A stretch of 64,000 nt of DNA from Planctomycetota bacterium (GCA_023417655.1 JAEZFD010000069.1:1-64000); one strand, 5' to 3'; numbered from the stretch's first letter, positions 32,541 through 41,903 are shown. Program-made: numbers and translations. Notes: generated by a model not told the origin, from the letters alone.

Positions 32541-33863
32541 TCAGGCTTTCATCACCTGAGTCACCCCTGGAATCGCGATCGGATAGGCACCGTCAGGCCC
32601 TGGCACGACCGGCGGAGTTGCATCCCAGCTGTATTCTTTTGGAGACAGGTCGAGGCCTCGGGCGAGAGCGTCGGCCATCTTGATCTCTTTGCCGGAGTAG
32701 GTCGCCATACGACCGAGAATAGCGGTCATTGTGCTCATGGCACCGTTGTCCACTTCGGAGTATGCGTCCCCTTTGCGGATGGCTGCGAACAGGTTGTCAT
32801 GCTCGACCTGATAGGGGTTGCCGCCGCCGCTCACGCGTTCTGGCTTGTCCTTCCCGAACAGCTCAATTCGGGTAGTGCCGCCGAGATGGACGATCCCCTT
32901 TGTCGTGTGAACGTGCTCGCTCACATCGTTCCAGCAGTTTTTGATGTGCCGACACTGGCTCATCATGACGGTGCCGTCGGCGTAGGTGAATTCGCAAGCA
33001 TGGTGATCATAGATCTCGCCGTACTTGGGGTCTTTGCGAACTTCGCGTCCGCCCATGCCGTTACAGCTGACGGGATAACCTTTCATCACCCAGTTCCCGA
33101 CGTCCAGGTTGTGGATGTGCTGTTCGACAATGTGATCACCGCAGAGCCAGTTGTAGTAATACCAGTTACGAACCTGATACTCCATTTCCGACTTTGCCTG
33201 CTCACGGCTCACGCGAGGTTCCCAGACCCCCGCCGAGTTCCAGTAAACGCGGAGAGCTCGAACGTCGCCGAATTCCCCATCGTGAATTCGCTTGATGGTG
33301 TCGACGTATGGCTTCTGGTGATGGCGCTGCAGACCGATGCCGATCTTCAGGCCCTTCTCTTTGGCGATGCGTGAAGCATCGAGAACCCGCTGCACACCTG
33401 GAGCGTCGACCGCGACTGGCTTTTCAACGAAGGCGTTCTTCCCCTGTGCCACAGCGTATTCAAAGTGCAGCGGACGCAGCCCGGGAGGAGTGGCCAGGAT
33501 CACGAGATCCACACCGGAATCGATCACCTGCTTGTAAGCATCGAATCCCACGAACTTGCGTGACTGTTCGACATCGACTTCGGCGTCCGGCTTGCCGGAG
33601 ACCTCTTTCTGAATGTTCCGGAGTGAGTTTTCGATCTGCTCAGGGAAGACGTCCCCCATCGAGATCAGCTTGACCTTCCCTGACGTTGAGAGGGCCTGAG
33701 CCGCAGCACCGGTTCCCCGGCCTCCGCATCCGACGAGACCGATCTTGATTTCATCGCTGCCATCGGCATAAGCACGATTGGAAATCCCCTGCAGGAGGCC
33801 GCCCCCCAGCAATGCAGCGACTGTCGAGGTTTTCAGAAAATCACGTCGGGTCGGTTCGGTCAT
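32541..33863 (-). CDS. Tat-exported Gfo/Idh/MocA-family oxidoreductase
   Basis: Oxidoreductase of 440 residues from Met 33863; a longer frame reaches 33971 but would place the Tat motif internally. MTEPTRRDFLKTSTVAALLGGG is a twin-arginine signal, consistent with cofactor-loaded export. The Rossmann fingerprint GLVGCGGRGTGAAAQAL sits at about residue 40, followed by EKPVAVDAPGVQ and the C-terminal GFO_IDH domain (YWNSAGVWEPRVSREQAKSEMEYQ). Characterised relatives dehydrogenate or oxidise sugars and myo-inositol; the substrate here is unknown. Stands alone in the minus strand with its own terminator. Confidence 0.92.
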   Translation of the reverse strand: MTEPTRRDFLKTSTVAALLGGGLLQGISNRAYADGSDEIKIGLVGCGGRGTGAAAQALSTSGKVKLISMGDVFPEQIENSLRNIQKEVSGKPDAEVDVEQSRKFVGFDAYKQVIDSGVDLVILATPPGLRPLHFEYAVAQGKNAFVEKPVAVDAPGVQRVLDASRIAKEKGLKIGIGLQRHHQKPYVDTIKRIHDGEFGDVRALRVYWNSAGVWEPRVSREQAKSEMEYQVRNWYYYNWLCGDHIVEQHIHNLDVGNWVMKGYPVSCNGMGGREVRKDPKYGEIYDHHACEFTYADGTVMMSQCRHIKNCWNDVSEHVHTTKGIVHLGGTTRIELFGKDKPERVSGGGNPYQVEHDNLFAAIRKGDAYSEVDNGAMSTMTAILGRMATYSGKEIKMADALARGLDLSPKEYSWDATPPVVPGPDGAYPIAIPGVTQVMKA

Positions 33864-34427
33864 GGAATAATCCCGGTTGGAAAAGTTGAAACAATCATTC
33901 TCAGGAAAGCAGCGAATGTCATCTAGGCAAGGATTTTTGATCCTGAACAGTTCAACACAGCAAACCGCCACTCCTGAAATCGGTTAAATTCGGCCCTGAC
34001 AGCAATCGCCTCGCAGCAAACGACGGATGAGAACTTCACTCGACACCTTTCAAGCGGTGTCTGCGAATCGGCCTCCGGCCGCCTTTACTGATTTTCTCAT
34101 GAGACAGGATCGACCACTCGCGCGATCAATCGCAAACAGATCGATACCATCTTTGCAGAACCACGGCAAAAGTACACCCATCAGTCGGCGTTGACTTAAA
34201 AAACCACAATCCGTCACGCGGGAACTGTTTTTCATGCAGTAGAATAGAGCGAAAACAGGAACTGCACTCGGACGGGGTTCGTAGCAGAGACGAGAGTTCT
34301 GGACCGGCAACGAATTCCTATGAGAATCCTTCGGGCTCCTGACCGTGATCTGGCGGCAATGACGACATCCCGGGCGAAAAAACGACAGATCCTCACAAAC
34401 TGAATCTAACGCACTGAATCCAATCCT
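33864..34427. other. Divergent intergenic region
   Basis: This 564-base divergent gap shows no gene; the antisense frame covering it is an unlikely shadow. A 6-bp hairpin GACACC (34042-34047)/GGTGTC (34056-34061) is the only structure noted. No convincing promoter was fixed. Confidence 0.5.
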
Positions 34428-34628
34428 ATGTCTCACTCGCACGACCACTCCCATTCCCACGAGCACCATCATTCCCCAGCCAAGCGGAAAGGCCCGAACG
34501 GAATGTTTGTGGCGGCGGTCTTCCTGATGCTGCTGGCGATGCTCGCCTATATCCTCACGCTGGATGAGTCGGTTCCACCGGGAGCAGCCGTTCCGCAAGA
34601 AGCCGTGCCGGCTGACGCCGCTCCATAA
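34428..34628 (+). CDS. Tiny His-rich single-span membrane protein
   Basis: Protein of 66 residues. The first 15 residues are a His/Ser/Asp/Glu run (MSHSHDHSHSHEHHHS) that could bind Zn, Ni, Co or Cu. A basic patch PAKRKGPNG and a single hydrophobic span (MFVAAVFLMLLAMLAYILTL) follow, giving cytoplasmic N-terminus by the positive-inside rule. The C-terminus is Pro/Ala/acidic. No obvious ribosome-binding site. Length and composition leave family unassigned; coding is likely because the span and His tail are both well formed. Confidence 0.6.
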   Translation: MSHSHDHSHSHEHHHSPAKRKGPNGMFVAAVFLMLLAMLAYILTLDESVPPGAAVPQEAVPADAAP

Positions 34629-34705
34629 GGAAATCGGAGACTGAAGGCACCGGAGAGCCGCCGAGAGACGGTTTCCCTTCGCTTGATCCGAGAGAAGCAA
34701 TAAAA

Positions 34706-34737
34706 AACGCGGTTCATACCGAAGTATGAACCGCGTT
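34706..34737. terminator. Bidirectional terminator, 14-bp stem
   Basis: AACGCGGTTCATAC (34706-34719) pairs perfectly with GTATGAACCGCGTT (34724-34737) around a CGAA loop. AAAAAA before it gives a minus-strand T-tract for ilvC, and CGTCTTTT after it serves the small plus-strand gene. Confidence 0.88.
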
Positions 34738-34797
34738 CGTCTTTTCAGAACTGTCCCGCGTCAGCAGATTCCCGCGACGCCAAGTCAGTGATTCTGA

Positions 34798-35802
34798 CTA
34801 TACTTCCTTGGAATCAATCCAGGTCATCATGCGGCGCAGTTCGCGACCGACCACTTCGACCTGATGGTTGCGTTCACGACGACGAATCGCCTTGAAGCCA
34901 GCCTGATTGACCTTGTTCTCGAGGAGCCAGTTACGGGCGAAGGTTCCGTTCTGAATTTCTTCCAGAACCTTCTTCATTTCCTTCTTGGTCTCTTCCGTGA
35001 TGATACGAGGACCAGTTGAGTAATCGCCGTATTCAGCGGTGTTCGAGATGCTGTATCGCATATAGCTCAGACCGCCCTGGTACAGCAGGTCGACGATCAG
35101 CTTCAGTTCGTGCATACACTCGAAGTAAGCCATTTCTGGCTGGTAACCAGCTTCGACGAGGGTTTCGAACCCGGCCTTCACCAGTTCGCTCACACCGCCG
35201 CACAGCACGGCCTGTTCGCCGAACAGGTCTGTTTCGGTTTCTTCTGCGAAGGTGGTTTCGATGACACCGCCGCGTGTTCCACCGATCCCCTTGGCGTAAG
35301 CCAGGGCGAGCTTCTTGGCGGAATCAGAAGCGGTTGGCAGCATCGCGATCAGAGACGGAACCCCGCCTCCCTTCACGTATTCGCTGCGGACGAGGTGACC
35401 AGGTCCCTTTGGAGCAACCAGACCGACGTCAACGCCGGCTGGAGGAACGATCTGGCCGAAGTGAATGTTGAAGCCGTGTGAGCAGAGGAGCAGGTTCCCC
35501 TTCTTCAGGTTTGGCTCAACGTCCTTGCGATAAACGTCGCCCTGCACTTCGTCTGGGAGCAGGATGTTGATCAGATCGCCAGCTTCAGCGGCTTCAGCAG
35601 CTGAGACAGGCTTGAAGCCGTGGCTGACGGCGAGATCATAGTTCGGGCTGCCCGGACGCTGTCCGATGATCACATTGCAGCCGCTGTCCCGCAGGTTCTG
35701 AGCCTGAGCGTGCCCTTGGCTTCCGTAGCCAAGGATTGCAATGGTTTTGTCTTTCAGCAGGGACAAATCGGCATCGTCGTCGTAATAAATCGTGACCGGC
35801 AT
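34798..35802 (-). CDS. ilvC: Ketol-acid reductoisomerase
   Basis: NADP-dependent enzyme converting acetolactate or acetohydroxybutyrate to dihydroxy acids in branched-chain amino-acid synthesis. From Met 35802 the protein has 334 residues, the normal class I length; the open frame to 36009 overlaps the upstream ilvN and is not used. The N-terminal Rossmann motif is ILGYGSQGHAQAQNLRDSG at about residue 20; the C-terminal knot domain contains the Mg-binding DLFGEQAVLCGGVSELV and the catalytic E/K region. It lies 145 bases after ilvN on the minus strand and is probably cotranscribed. A terminator follows. Confidence 0.97.
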   Translation of the reverse strand: MPVTIYYDDDADLSLLKDKTIAILGYGSQGHAQAQNLRDSGCNVIIGQRPGSPNYDLAVSHGFKPVSAAEAAEAGDLINILLPDEVQGDVYRKDVEPNLKKGNLLLCSHGFNIHFGQIVPPAGVDVGLVAPKGPGHLVRSEYVKGGGVPSLIAMLPTASDSAKKLALAYAKGIGGTRGGVIETTFAEETETDLFGEQAVLCGGVSELVKAGFETLVEAGYQPEMAYFECMHELKLIVDLLYQGGLSYMRYSISNTAEYGDYSTGPRIITEETKKEMKKVLEEIQNGTFARNWLLENKVNQAGFKAIRRRERNHQVEVVGRELRRMMTWIDSKEV

Positions 35803-35947
35803 CGGGGGGCCTTCGTGAAAAAAGAGTGGAAAACTAAGGGACCGGCAAGACCGGTGCTTGTGCGGACATGATGAACCGGGCATGACCGCATGCCCTTGAT
35901 TCACCGCGAAATCGACAGACTGAAGAGAAATCCCGCGAGGGGAAGAA

Positions 35948-36493
35948 TTATGCCCCCGTCGATGCAGGCTCATTCTCCTGCAGCAGGTTTGCTGCTGCGA
36001 GATCAGCACTCATGGACTGCTTACGCGACAGTGCGATCCGTCCAGTGCGGGCCATTTCCAGAATGCCGAACGGAAGCACGGCATCGATAAAGGCCTGAAC
36101 CTTCTTCTCCTGGCCGGAGATCTCGATCATCAGATGTTCAGACTGAACGTCGACGATGCGAGCCCGGAAGATGTCAACCAGCTCTTTGCACTGGCTGCGA
36201 ATGTCGGAAGTCGGCGTCTTCACCTTGATCAGCATCAGGTCACGTTCGACGTAGTCTTCGTCCTTATAGTCCATGACCTGGACCACAGTGACGACCTTTT
36301 CCAGCTGCTTGCGTACCTGATCCAGAACACGATCACCGCCACTGACAACGAATGTCATCCGCGAATATTCGCGGTTCTCCGTCGTACCGACAGCAAGGCT
36401 GTCGATATTGAATGCGCGGGAAGCCATCATGCCGGAGATATGAGCCAGCACGCCGGGCTGGTTCATCACAAGCGCTGAAAGAATGTGTCTCAT
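35948..36493 (-). CDS. ilvN: Acetolactate synthase small (regulatory) subunit
   Basis: From Met 36493 this is a 181-residue regulatory subunit of acetolactate synthase, which gives valine feedback control to the catalytic subunit. The N-terminal ACT domain (MRHILSALVMNQPGVLAHISGMMASRAFNIDSL) and the C-terminal domain (FRARIVDVQSEHLMIEISGQEKKVQAFIDAV) are both present. The frame extends to 36634 but earlier residues are not typical. The catalytic subunit gene is not in the window. A promoter with a -35/-10 pair lies at 36555-36583, and the 5' leader contains a 7-bp hairpin (36517-36536). Confidence 0.95.
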   Translation of the reverse strand: MRHILSALVMNQPGVLAHISGMMASRAFNIDSLAVGTTENREYSRMTFVVSGGDRVLDQVRKQLEKVVTVVQVMDYKDEDYVERDLMLIKVKTPTSDIRSQCKELVDIFRARIVDVQSEHLMIEISGQEKKVQAFIDAVLPFGILEMARTGRIALSRKQSMSADLAAANLLQENEPASTGA

Positions 36494-36516
36494 AACTGAC
36501 GTCTGATCCTGACAGA

Positions 36517-36583
36517 TGAACGGCTTGCACCGTTCAGAAAATTTGGAATCACGAAGTGTACTGGACCGTCCGAGGGGTCTCAA
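36517..36583 (-). promoter_or_regulatory. ilvN promoter and leader hairpin
   Basis: Reading the minus strand, TTGAGA (plus 36578-36583), a 17-base spacer and TACACT (plus 36555-36560) form a good promoter, with transcription starting near 36548. The leader contains TGAACGG (36517-36523) paired with CCGTTCA (36530-36536). The 50-base leader is too short for classical leader-peptide attenuation. Confidence 0.6.
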
Positions 36584-36662
36584 CCGTCCCTGATCTCCGG
36601 TGCTTGCAAAAGGTTCGGGGAGCCAGACGGCCACCGGATTGCATCGATTAGGGAAATTGCAT

Positions 36663-36704
36663 TTGAAAAGACAAGCGACAACGTTATAGTGTGTTCCGAT
36701 GTTC
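36663..36704 (+). promoter_or_regulatory. recA promoter with GTTC-N4-GTTC direct repeat
   Basis: TTGAAA (36663-36668), 16-base spacer, TATAGT (36685-36690) is a good sigma70-type promoter, with a start near 36697. GTTCCGATGTTC (36693-36704) covers the expected start and may be an SOS-type operator, though the 4-base spacing differs from the 7-base direct repeat of alpha-proteobacterial LexA boxes. No lexA gene is in the window. Confidence 0.5.
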
Positions 36705-36821
36705 AGTAGTAGCGTCTCCGTCCATTATCGAGTTTGACCGGTTCAGTTCGTCCAGTTTTAGTCCAAACAGTGCGACGCGGCAGAGTCAGCGACGCGAACC
36801 GGAAGCGTTTAGGGAAGAATC

Positions 36822-37883
36822 ATGGCGAAAGCCCGTGCAGCGAAAAAGGGAGAGAGCTCTTCATCTGAATCCAACAGCGTCCTGCAGAACGCGTTAGGTC
36901 AGATCCACAAGACATTCGGTGAGGGCTCGATCATGAAGCTCTCCGATCAGGGAGGTGCCGCCATTGACGGCATCTCCACCGGGGCGCTTTCTCTCGACCT
37001 CGCTCTCGGCGGCCACGGTTTTCCTCGTGGCCGAATCATCGAATTATTCGGTCCTGAATCGAGCGGAAAGACGACACTCGCACTCCATGCCGTCGCTGAT
37101 GCCCAGCGAAAAGGGGGAATCGCGGCCTTCATCGATGCCGAACACGCACTCGATCCCGCCTGGGCCCGAAAATTGGGGGTCAACCTTGAGGAACTGCTGG
37201 TCAGCCAGCCCAGCTATGGTGAAGAAGCACTGCAGATCGCCGAAATGCTGATCAAGTCGAATGCAGTGGACATCATCGTCGTCGACTCGGTCGCCGCACT
37301 GGTGCCTAAAGCCGAACTCGACGGAGAAATCGGCGACAAGCACGTCGGTCTTCAGGCCCGCATGATGAGCCAGGCGATGCGAAAGCTGACCGGCGTCATC
37401 TCGAAAGCGAAGACATGCGTGATCTTCATCAACCAGATTCGTGAAAAAATCGGGGTGATGTTTGGCAGTCCTGAGACCACGCCCGGCGGCCGCGCTCTGA
37501 AGTTTTACAGCTCTTGCCGAGTTGACGTCCGCCGGATCGCGACCCTGAAAGATGGGGAAGAGACAATCGGGATCCGTATGAAAGGCAAAGTCGTCAAGAA
37601 TAAGGTCGCTCCGCCGTTCCGTGTCGCTGAGTTTGACATGCTCGGAAGTCGAGGGATCAGCATGGAAGGCGACGTCCTCGATCTGGCTGTTGCCCAGAAG
37701 CTCGTCCAGAAGAGCGGTGCCTGGTTCAACTATGGCGAAACCCGTCTCGGTCAAGGTCGCGAGAAAGCACGTCAGTACCTGGAAGAGAATCCGGAAACGC
37801 TTCAGGAACTGAAGGACCGGATTCTGGAGTCGAAAGACTTGTTCAAGGGGACTGGCAGCGGGAGTGACGACGCGTCAGAATAG
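36822..37883 (+). CDS. recA: Recombinase RecA
   Basis: RecA of 353 residues, the usual length. It binds single-stranded DNA, promotes strand exchange and stimulates LexA-type self-cleavage. Walker A GPESSGKTTLALHAV sits at about residue 68-82; IIVVDSVAALVPKAELDGEIGD contains Walker B; FINQIREKIGVMFG includes loop L1/L2-region motifs and NPETLQELKDRI the C-terminal domain. A Ser/Lys-rich N-terminus (MAKARAAKKGESSSSES) is longer than in enterics. Start ATG 36822 has GGGAAG upstream. Followed by glnA 52 bases later, so the pair may be partly cotranscribed. Confidence 0.98.
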   Translation: MAKARAAKKGESSSSESNSVLQNALGQIHKTFGEGSIMKLSDQGGAAIDGISTGALSLDLALGGHGFPRGRIIELFGPESSGKTTLALHAVADAQRKGGIAAFIDAEHALDPAWARKLGVNLEELLVSQPSYGEEALQIAEMLIKSNAVDIIVVDSVAALVPKAELDGEIGDKHVGLQARMMSQAMRKLTGVISKAKTCVIFINQIREKIGVMFGSPETTPGGRALKFYSSCRVDVRRIATLKDGEETIGIRMKGKVVKNKVAPPFRVAEFDMLGSRGISMEGDVLDLAVAQKLVQKSGAWFNYGETRLGQGREKARQYLEENPETLQELKDRILESKDLFKGTGSGSDDASE

Positions 37884-37935
37884 GGCAGACTTGTAACTGC
37901 TCGAACACCGATCTGACGTTCATCAGGACCCCGGC

Positions 37936-39348
37936 ATGACCCCCCGAGAAGTCTTGGCGCTGTGCCGCCAGAACGAAATCCAGGCCATCGACCTGCGTTT
38001 CATGGATTTTCCTGGCACGCAAAAACACTTCACGATTCCTGCCAATGCGCTGACTGAAGCCAGCTTCGAGGACGGGTTGACGTTCGATGGCTCCTCCATG
38101 CGGGGGTGGCAGGCCATCAACGAGAGCGACATGCTCGTCGTGCCGCAGTCGGATACGGCCATCGTCGACCCGTTCATGGCGTCGACACTGGCAATGACCT
38201 GCAATATTCAGGATCCGATCACGCGGAAGGACTACGCCCGCGATCCACGAAATGTGGCGCGCAAGGCTGAGGCCTATATGCGGTCGACGGGGATTGCGGA
38301 TCAGGCCTTCTTTGGTCTCGAACCTGAGTTCTTCGTCTTCGACGATATCCGCTTCGACCAGAACGAGCGTGAAGCTTACTTCCACATTGACAGCGTCGAG
38401 GGGGAATGGAACCGCGGTGCCAGTCGAGGCGAAGCCAACCGCGGTTATCGCATCCGTCGTCGCGAGGGGTACTTCCCGATGCCGCCGGGAGACACGCTTC
38501 ACGATCTGCGAACGCGGGTCATGGTCATGTGTCAGGCCTGCGGAGTCGAAGTCGTTGGTCAACACCACGAAGTCGCCACTGCCGGACAGTGTGAGGTGGA
38601 CCTGAAGTTCGGTCCTCTGCTTCAGTCCGCCGACAATCTGCTGCGATTCAAATATATCGTCAAGAATGTCGCTGCCCAGATGGGGAAGACGGCGACGTTC
38701 ATGGCAAAACCGATCTGGAATGACAACGGATCGGGTCTGCACATGCACTTCTCGCTGTGGAAGAACGACCAGACCCTGTTTGCCGGATCCAACTACGGTG
38801 GTCTGAGCGAATTGGCGACCTACGCCATGGGCGGCATCCTGAAGCATACTGCGGCGCTGTTCGCATTCTGCTGTCCGACCACGAACAGTTATAAGCGAAT
38901 CATCCCCGGCTTTGATGCCCCGGTGAACCAGTCTTACAGCTTCCGGAACCGATCTTCGGCCATCCGCATTCCAGTGCACACTTCCTCACTTGGTTCAAAG
39001 CGGTTCGAGTATCGTTGCCCTGATCCAACGTGCAATCCATATCTTGCCATGTCAGCGGTCCTGATGGCTGCTCTGGACGGGATTCAGAATCGAATTGATC
39101 CGGGTCCACCGCTGGACAAAGACATTTACGATCTCTCTCCGGAAGAACTGGCCGAATACGCCAAGGTTCCATCGTCACTCGAAGAGGCTCTTGCTGGCCT
39201 GCGTGAAGACGACGGCTTCCTGCTGAAGGGCGACGTCTTCACCGAGGACGTGATCGATACATGGATCTGGTACAAGGAAACCCATGAGGTCAACGCTCTC
39301 CGTGAGCGGCCGCATCCATGGGAATTCGCAATGTACTACGACATGTAG
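37936..39348 (+). CDS. glnA: Glutamine synthetase, type I
   Basis: GSI of 470 residues, making glutamine from glutamate, ammonia and ATP. Catalytic beta-grasp: LTFDGSSMRGWQAINESDMLV; ATP and metal-binding segments EPEFFVFDD, CEVDLKFGP, NGSGLHMHFSLW, and the loop NRSSAIRIPV are present. The loop DKDIYDLSPEE contains the Tyr that is adenylylated in GSI-beta enzymes, so covalent regulation is plausible. The start ATG 37936 is 52 bases after recA. Housekeeping gene of nitrogen assimilation. Confidence 0.97.
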   Translation: MTPREVLALCRQNEIQAIDLRFMDFPGTQKHFTIPANALTEASFEDGLTFDGSSMRGWQAINESDMLVVPQSDTAIVDPFMASTLAMTCNIQDPITRKDYARDPRNVARKAEAYMRSTGIADQAFFGLEPEFFVFDDIRFDQNEREAYFHIDSVEGEWNRGASRGEANRGYRIRRREGYFPMPPGDTLHDLRTRVMVMCQACGVEVVGQHHEVATAGQCEVDLKFGPLLQSADNLLRFKYIVKNVAAQMGKTATFMAKPIWNDNGSGLHMHFSLWKNDQTLFAGSNYGGLSELATYAMGGILKHTAALFAFCCPTTNSYKRIIPGFDAPVNQSYSFRNRSSAIRIPVHTSSLGSKRFEYRCPDPTCNPYLAMSAVLMAALDGIQNRIDPGPPLDKDIYDLSPEELAEYAKVPSSLEEALAGLREDDGFLLKGDVFTEDVIDTWIWYKETHEVNALRERPHPWEFAMYYDM

Positions 39349-39377
39349 AAAGAGCTTGGAGAGCGGAATAGGCGGAG

Positions 39378-39408
39378 GAGAATCAGCGGCAGATCGCCAC
39401 TGATTCTC
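39378..39408. terminator. Terminator between convergent glnA and esterase genes
   Basis: GAGAATCAG (39378-39386) pairs with CTGATTCTC (39400-39408), with GGC/GCC pairing inside. The following TCACAGCTTCTT is only moderately T-rich on the plus strand. Confidence 0.65.
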
Positions 39409-39524
39409 TCACAGCTTCTTACATCACGCCTTACATCAACGATCGCGACGGGATGTGCATTCAGTGGAGGCGACGGAGCAAACCGAACGCTTCGACTGCG
39501 GGCTCGTTCCAAGAATCAGCAACC

Positions 39525-41903
39525 CTATTTCCCGGCTGCTACTTTCGGTTCAGGCTGGAATGAAACCGCTTCGAGATGGAATTCCAGTCGGTCGCCGTGG
39601 GATTCGATTTTCTGCAGTCGTACCTGAGCGGTTCCCAGTTGAACGACTTCTGTGGAGATGGACTGCGTCGCATGTTCTGCCGCCCAGCTGAGCCAAGCTT
39701 CCTGAAACAACGTTTCAAACGTCGCTGAGTTCACCTGCGGAGCCGGCATTCCTTCTGTCAGCGATTCGGCATGCAGGAACGTGACCCTGCAGTGGTCCTG
39801 CCAGCGAATTCCGAGTCGACTCTGACCATCCTGCCCGATCGACGGCTGGCTTAAAACCATGGGCTGTTCCATCTGGAAGATGAGCCGACCGACAGGGATT
39901 AATTCGCCCTTGGAGTCAGGATCGAAGACTTCCAGGCAGACTCGATCTGCCGACAGGAGCAGGTCGATCTCCTGAGTATTTGACGCGTTCCCCGCCTTGA
40001 GTACCAGCGGACTCAACAGACGCAAAACAGTCCTCAGGTCTCTCGCTGGCGCGGCATTGAGGTCAGGAAAGACCTCGTGCATTCGCTCAGAATTCGCGAG
40101 CACCGCGAATTGATCGTCCGAGATATCCAGCACATTCACCTTTGCCCGATCTTGCTCGACACTCACACGCGTCAGCTGTGTGATGGCATCCAGTGTTAGT
40201 TCCAGCCCTAACCCGGAATCGTTCTCGAGGTCGGCCAGTTCCACTTTCGGATGAACAGGCAGTGCGGGCCCGGGTGTGTAGGAGAGTGCCTGAATATCAC
40301 ACAGCATCGAAATTCCGTCGGAATGTAATTCGACCTGTGAAGGACCGACCTCAATTTCCGGGATGAGGGCCGGGACCGGTGATAGCACTCGGGCAAGTGC
40401 CGGTGCCGCCCGAAATCCCAGTTGGGCTTCGATGTTCTTTAACAGATCCGGAACGACTCCGAGCACCTGCTTCACCATCTCGCCGCGGCTCTCATACAGA
40501 CTTCCAACGATTCCGGTCTTCATTTGGTCTGCTGTGTAGACGGGTGACCGGATCTGAATGTTTTCCGGTGGAGAGATGTACCAGTTCCCTTCATCAAAAT
40601 CAAAATTCTGACGCAGCGGAATCAATCGAAGTCGCCCCTCCTGAAAGACAGGTTGGACTTCGAGTTTCAGCGTCGCGGGTTCGTGGAGCCCGAGCTGAAT
40701 TTGAATTTCTCCGGCTTCCGCGAAATGTCGCTGACTCGACAGCCGGGTCCGACCGATCGTCAGTTTCAGAGGATGCAGATCGATCTCCATTCCCAGCCTG
40801 CATCCTGAGATTGCCTGAATCTGAAATCGAGTGACATGGCATTGAAATTTGAGATCCGAGAGCTCGACGGTCCAGGGATCCTCTGGATTTCCGACCGTCT
40901 GACGAACGTTCGCGAGAGTTCCTTGTAGTGATTCCTGAGGAATAGCCGCCGGCATCCCCGTCGCCAGTTCAGCGAGTGCCGCGTTCCCCATGCGGATGGA
41001 CATCGCTGCCGGGATGAGTCGTTCATGCAGTTGGCATTCGCGCGCGTATCGCGTTCGAATCGGCAGCGGCTTTACACCCTGAAGCTGAATAGCTTTGGGG
41101 TTTGTCGACTGCGGTGCAGTCAGCCACTGAAAAACCTGAGGCGCCGCATAGACAGTCGGACAAATGTTGTGTCCGGCAGGTGAAAGAAGCGTGAACTCCC
41201 CATTCCCGCCGAGCTGATTGAGCTGATCAACTAACTGTTGAGATTGAGTGTAGGAAATGAGAGGATCCTGCTTCCCGCTGATTGCCCAGACCGGAGTGCG
41301 TGCGTCCGCGAGTTCCTTCAGGTTCAGTGAATTGGGGAGTGCCCCCCCTGCGAGAATCAGGACGGAAGACCAGTGCTTTGGATACGCGGCCGCGAATGAC
41401 CAGGCTCCGTATCCGCCCATCGACCAGCCGGTGAGAATCCGTCGGCTGGCATCGACCGAAAAGTCCTTTTCAACCTGATCCAGAATGCTCATCGCCCGAC
41501 GACCGTCGGGAGAATCGGCCATCCACCCTGTCAACGAACGACCGGTTACATCTTCGCACTGGGGAAAAACAACGACGAACGGCAAGTCAGGCGAATGTTC
41601 CAGCGCGACAGCCAGACCCGTCGAAATCGGCAGCTGTCCGTCTGTCCCTTTCTCTCCTGCTCCATGCAGCGAAAGAATCACGGGCCATTTCTGGTCAGGG
41701 GAATACTGTTTGGGGAGGAACAAACCATACTGGTGCGTTCCACTTCCGTCCTGAAAAGATCGAATCTGAAAGCCGCCGGGAAGAGTATTGCAATCGGCGA
41801 AACCGAGAACAGCAGTCCCGAGCAGGAGGCAGATCTGAAGAATCAGCTGCTTCAGGATTGTCGTTTTGGAAATTGTCGCTTTGGAATAGATCGACGTCGT
41901 CAT
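39525..41903 (-). CDS. Secreted alpha/beta-hydrolase with a long C-terminal extension
   Basis: From Met 41903 the protein has 792 residues (Met 41927 is eight residues earlier). A signal peptide (TTILKQLILQICLLLGTAVLGFA) precedes a dienelactone-hydrolase/esterase-like domain: VILSLHGAGEKGTDGQLP (oxyanion region), GWSMGGYGAW with the Ser nucleophile, WAISGKQDPLI with the Asp, and SPAGHNICPTVY with the His. The domain ends near residue 265. The remaining 530 residues show no known motif; they contain repeated YHS-unlike segments of ELHSDGISMLCDIQAL, LELTLDAITQLTRVS, INAFETLFQEAWLSWA type and look like an adhesive or substrate-recognition part. Probably an exported esterase or feruloyl-esterase-like enzyme; the C-terminal region is unassigned. 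Confidence 0.82.
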   Translation of the reverse strand: MTTSIYSKATISKTTILKQLILQICLLLGTAVLGFADCNTLPGGFQIRSFQDGSGTHQYGLFLPKQYSPDQKWPVILSLHGAGEKGTDGQLPISTGLAVALEHSPDLPFVVVFPQCEDVTGRSLTGWMADSPDGRRAMSILDQVEKDFSVDASRRILTGWSMGGYGAWSFAAAYPKHWSSVLILAGGALPNSLNLKELADARTPVWAISGKQDPLISYTQSQQLVDQLNQLGGNGEFTLLSPAGHNICPTVYAAPQVFQWLTAPQSTNPKAIQLQGVKPLPIRTRYARECQLHERLIPAAMSIRMGNAALAELATGMPAAIPQESLQGTLANVRQTVGNPEDPWTVELSDLKFQCHVTRFQIQAISGCRLGMEIDLHPLKLTIGRTRLSSQRHFAEAGEIQIQLGLHEPATLKLEVQPVFQEGRLRLIPLRQNFDFDEGNWYISPPENIQIRSPVYTADQMKTGIVGSLYESRGEMVKQVLGVVPDLLKNIEAQLGFRAAPALARVLSPVPALIPEIEVGPSQVELHSDGISMLCDIQALSYTPGPALPVHPKVELADLENDSGLGLELTLDAITQLTRVSVEQDRAKVNVLDISDDQFAVLANSERMHEVFPDLNAAPARDLRTVLRLLSPLVLKAGNASNTQEIDLLLSADRVCLEVFDPDSKGELIPVGRLIFQMEQPMVLSQPSIGQDGQSRLGIRWQDHCRVTFLHAESLTEGMPAPQVNSATFETLFQEAWLSWAAEHATQSISTEVVQLGTAQVRLQKIESHGDRLEFHLEAVSFQPEPKVAAGK

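Noticed and set aside
34050..34700. Minus-strand 216-residue frame over the small His-rich gene
   Set aside because: Low-quality composition without a known motif, and it lies antisense to the 66-residue gene and its leader.
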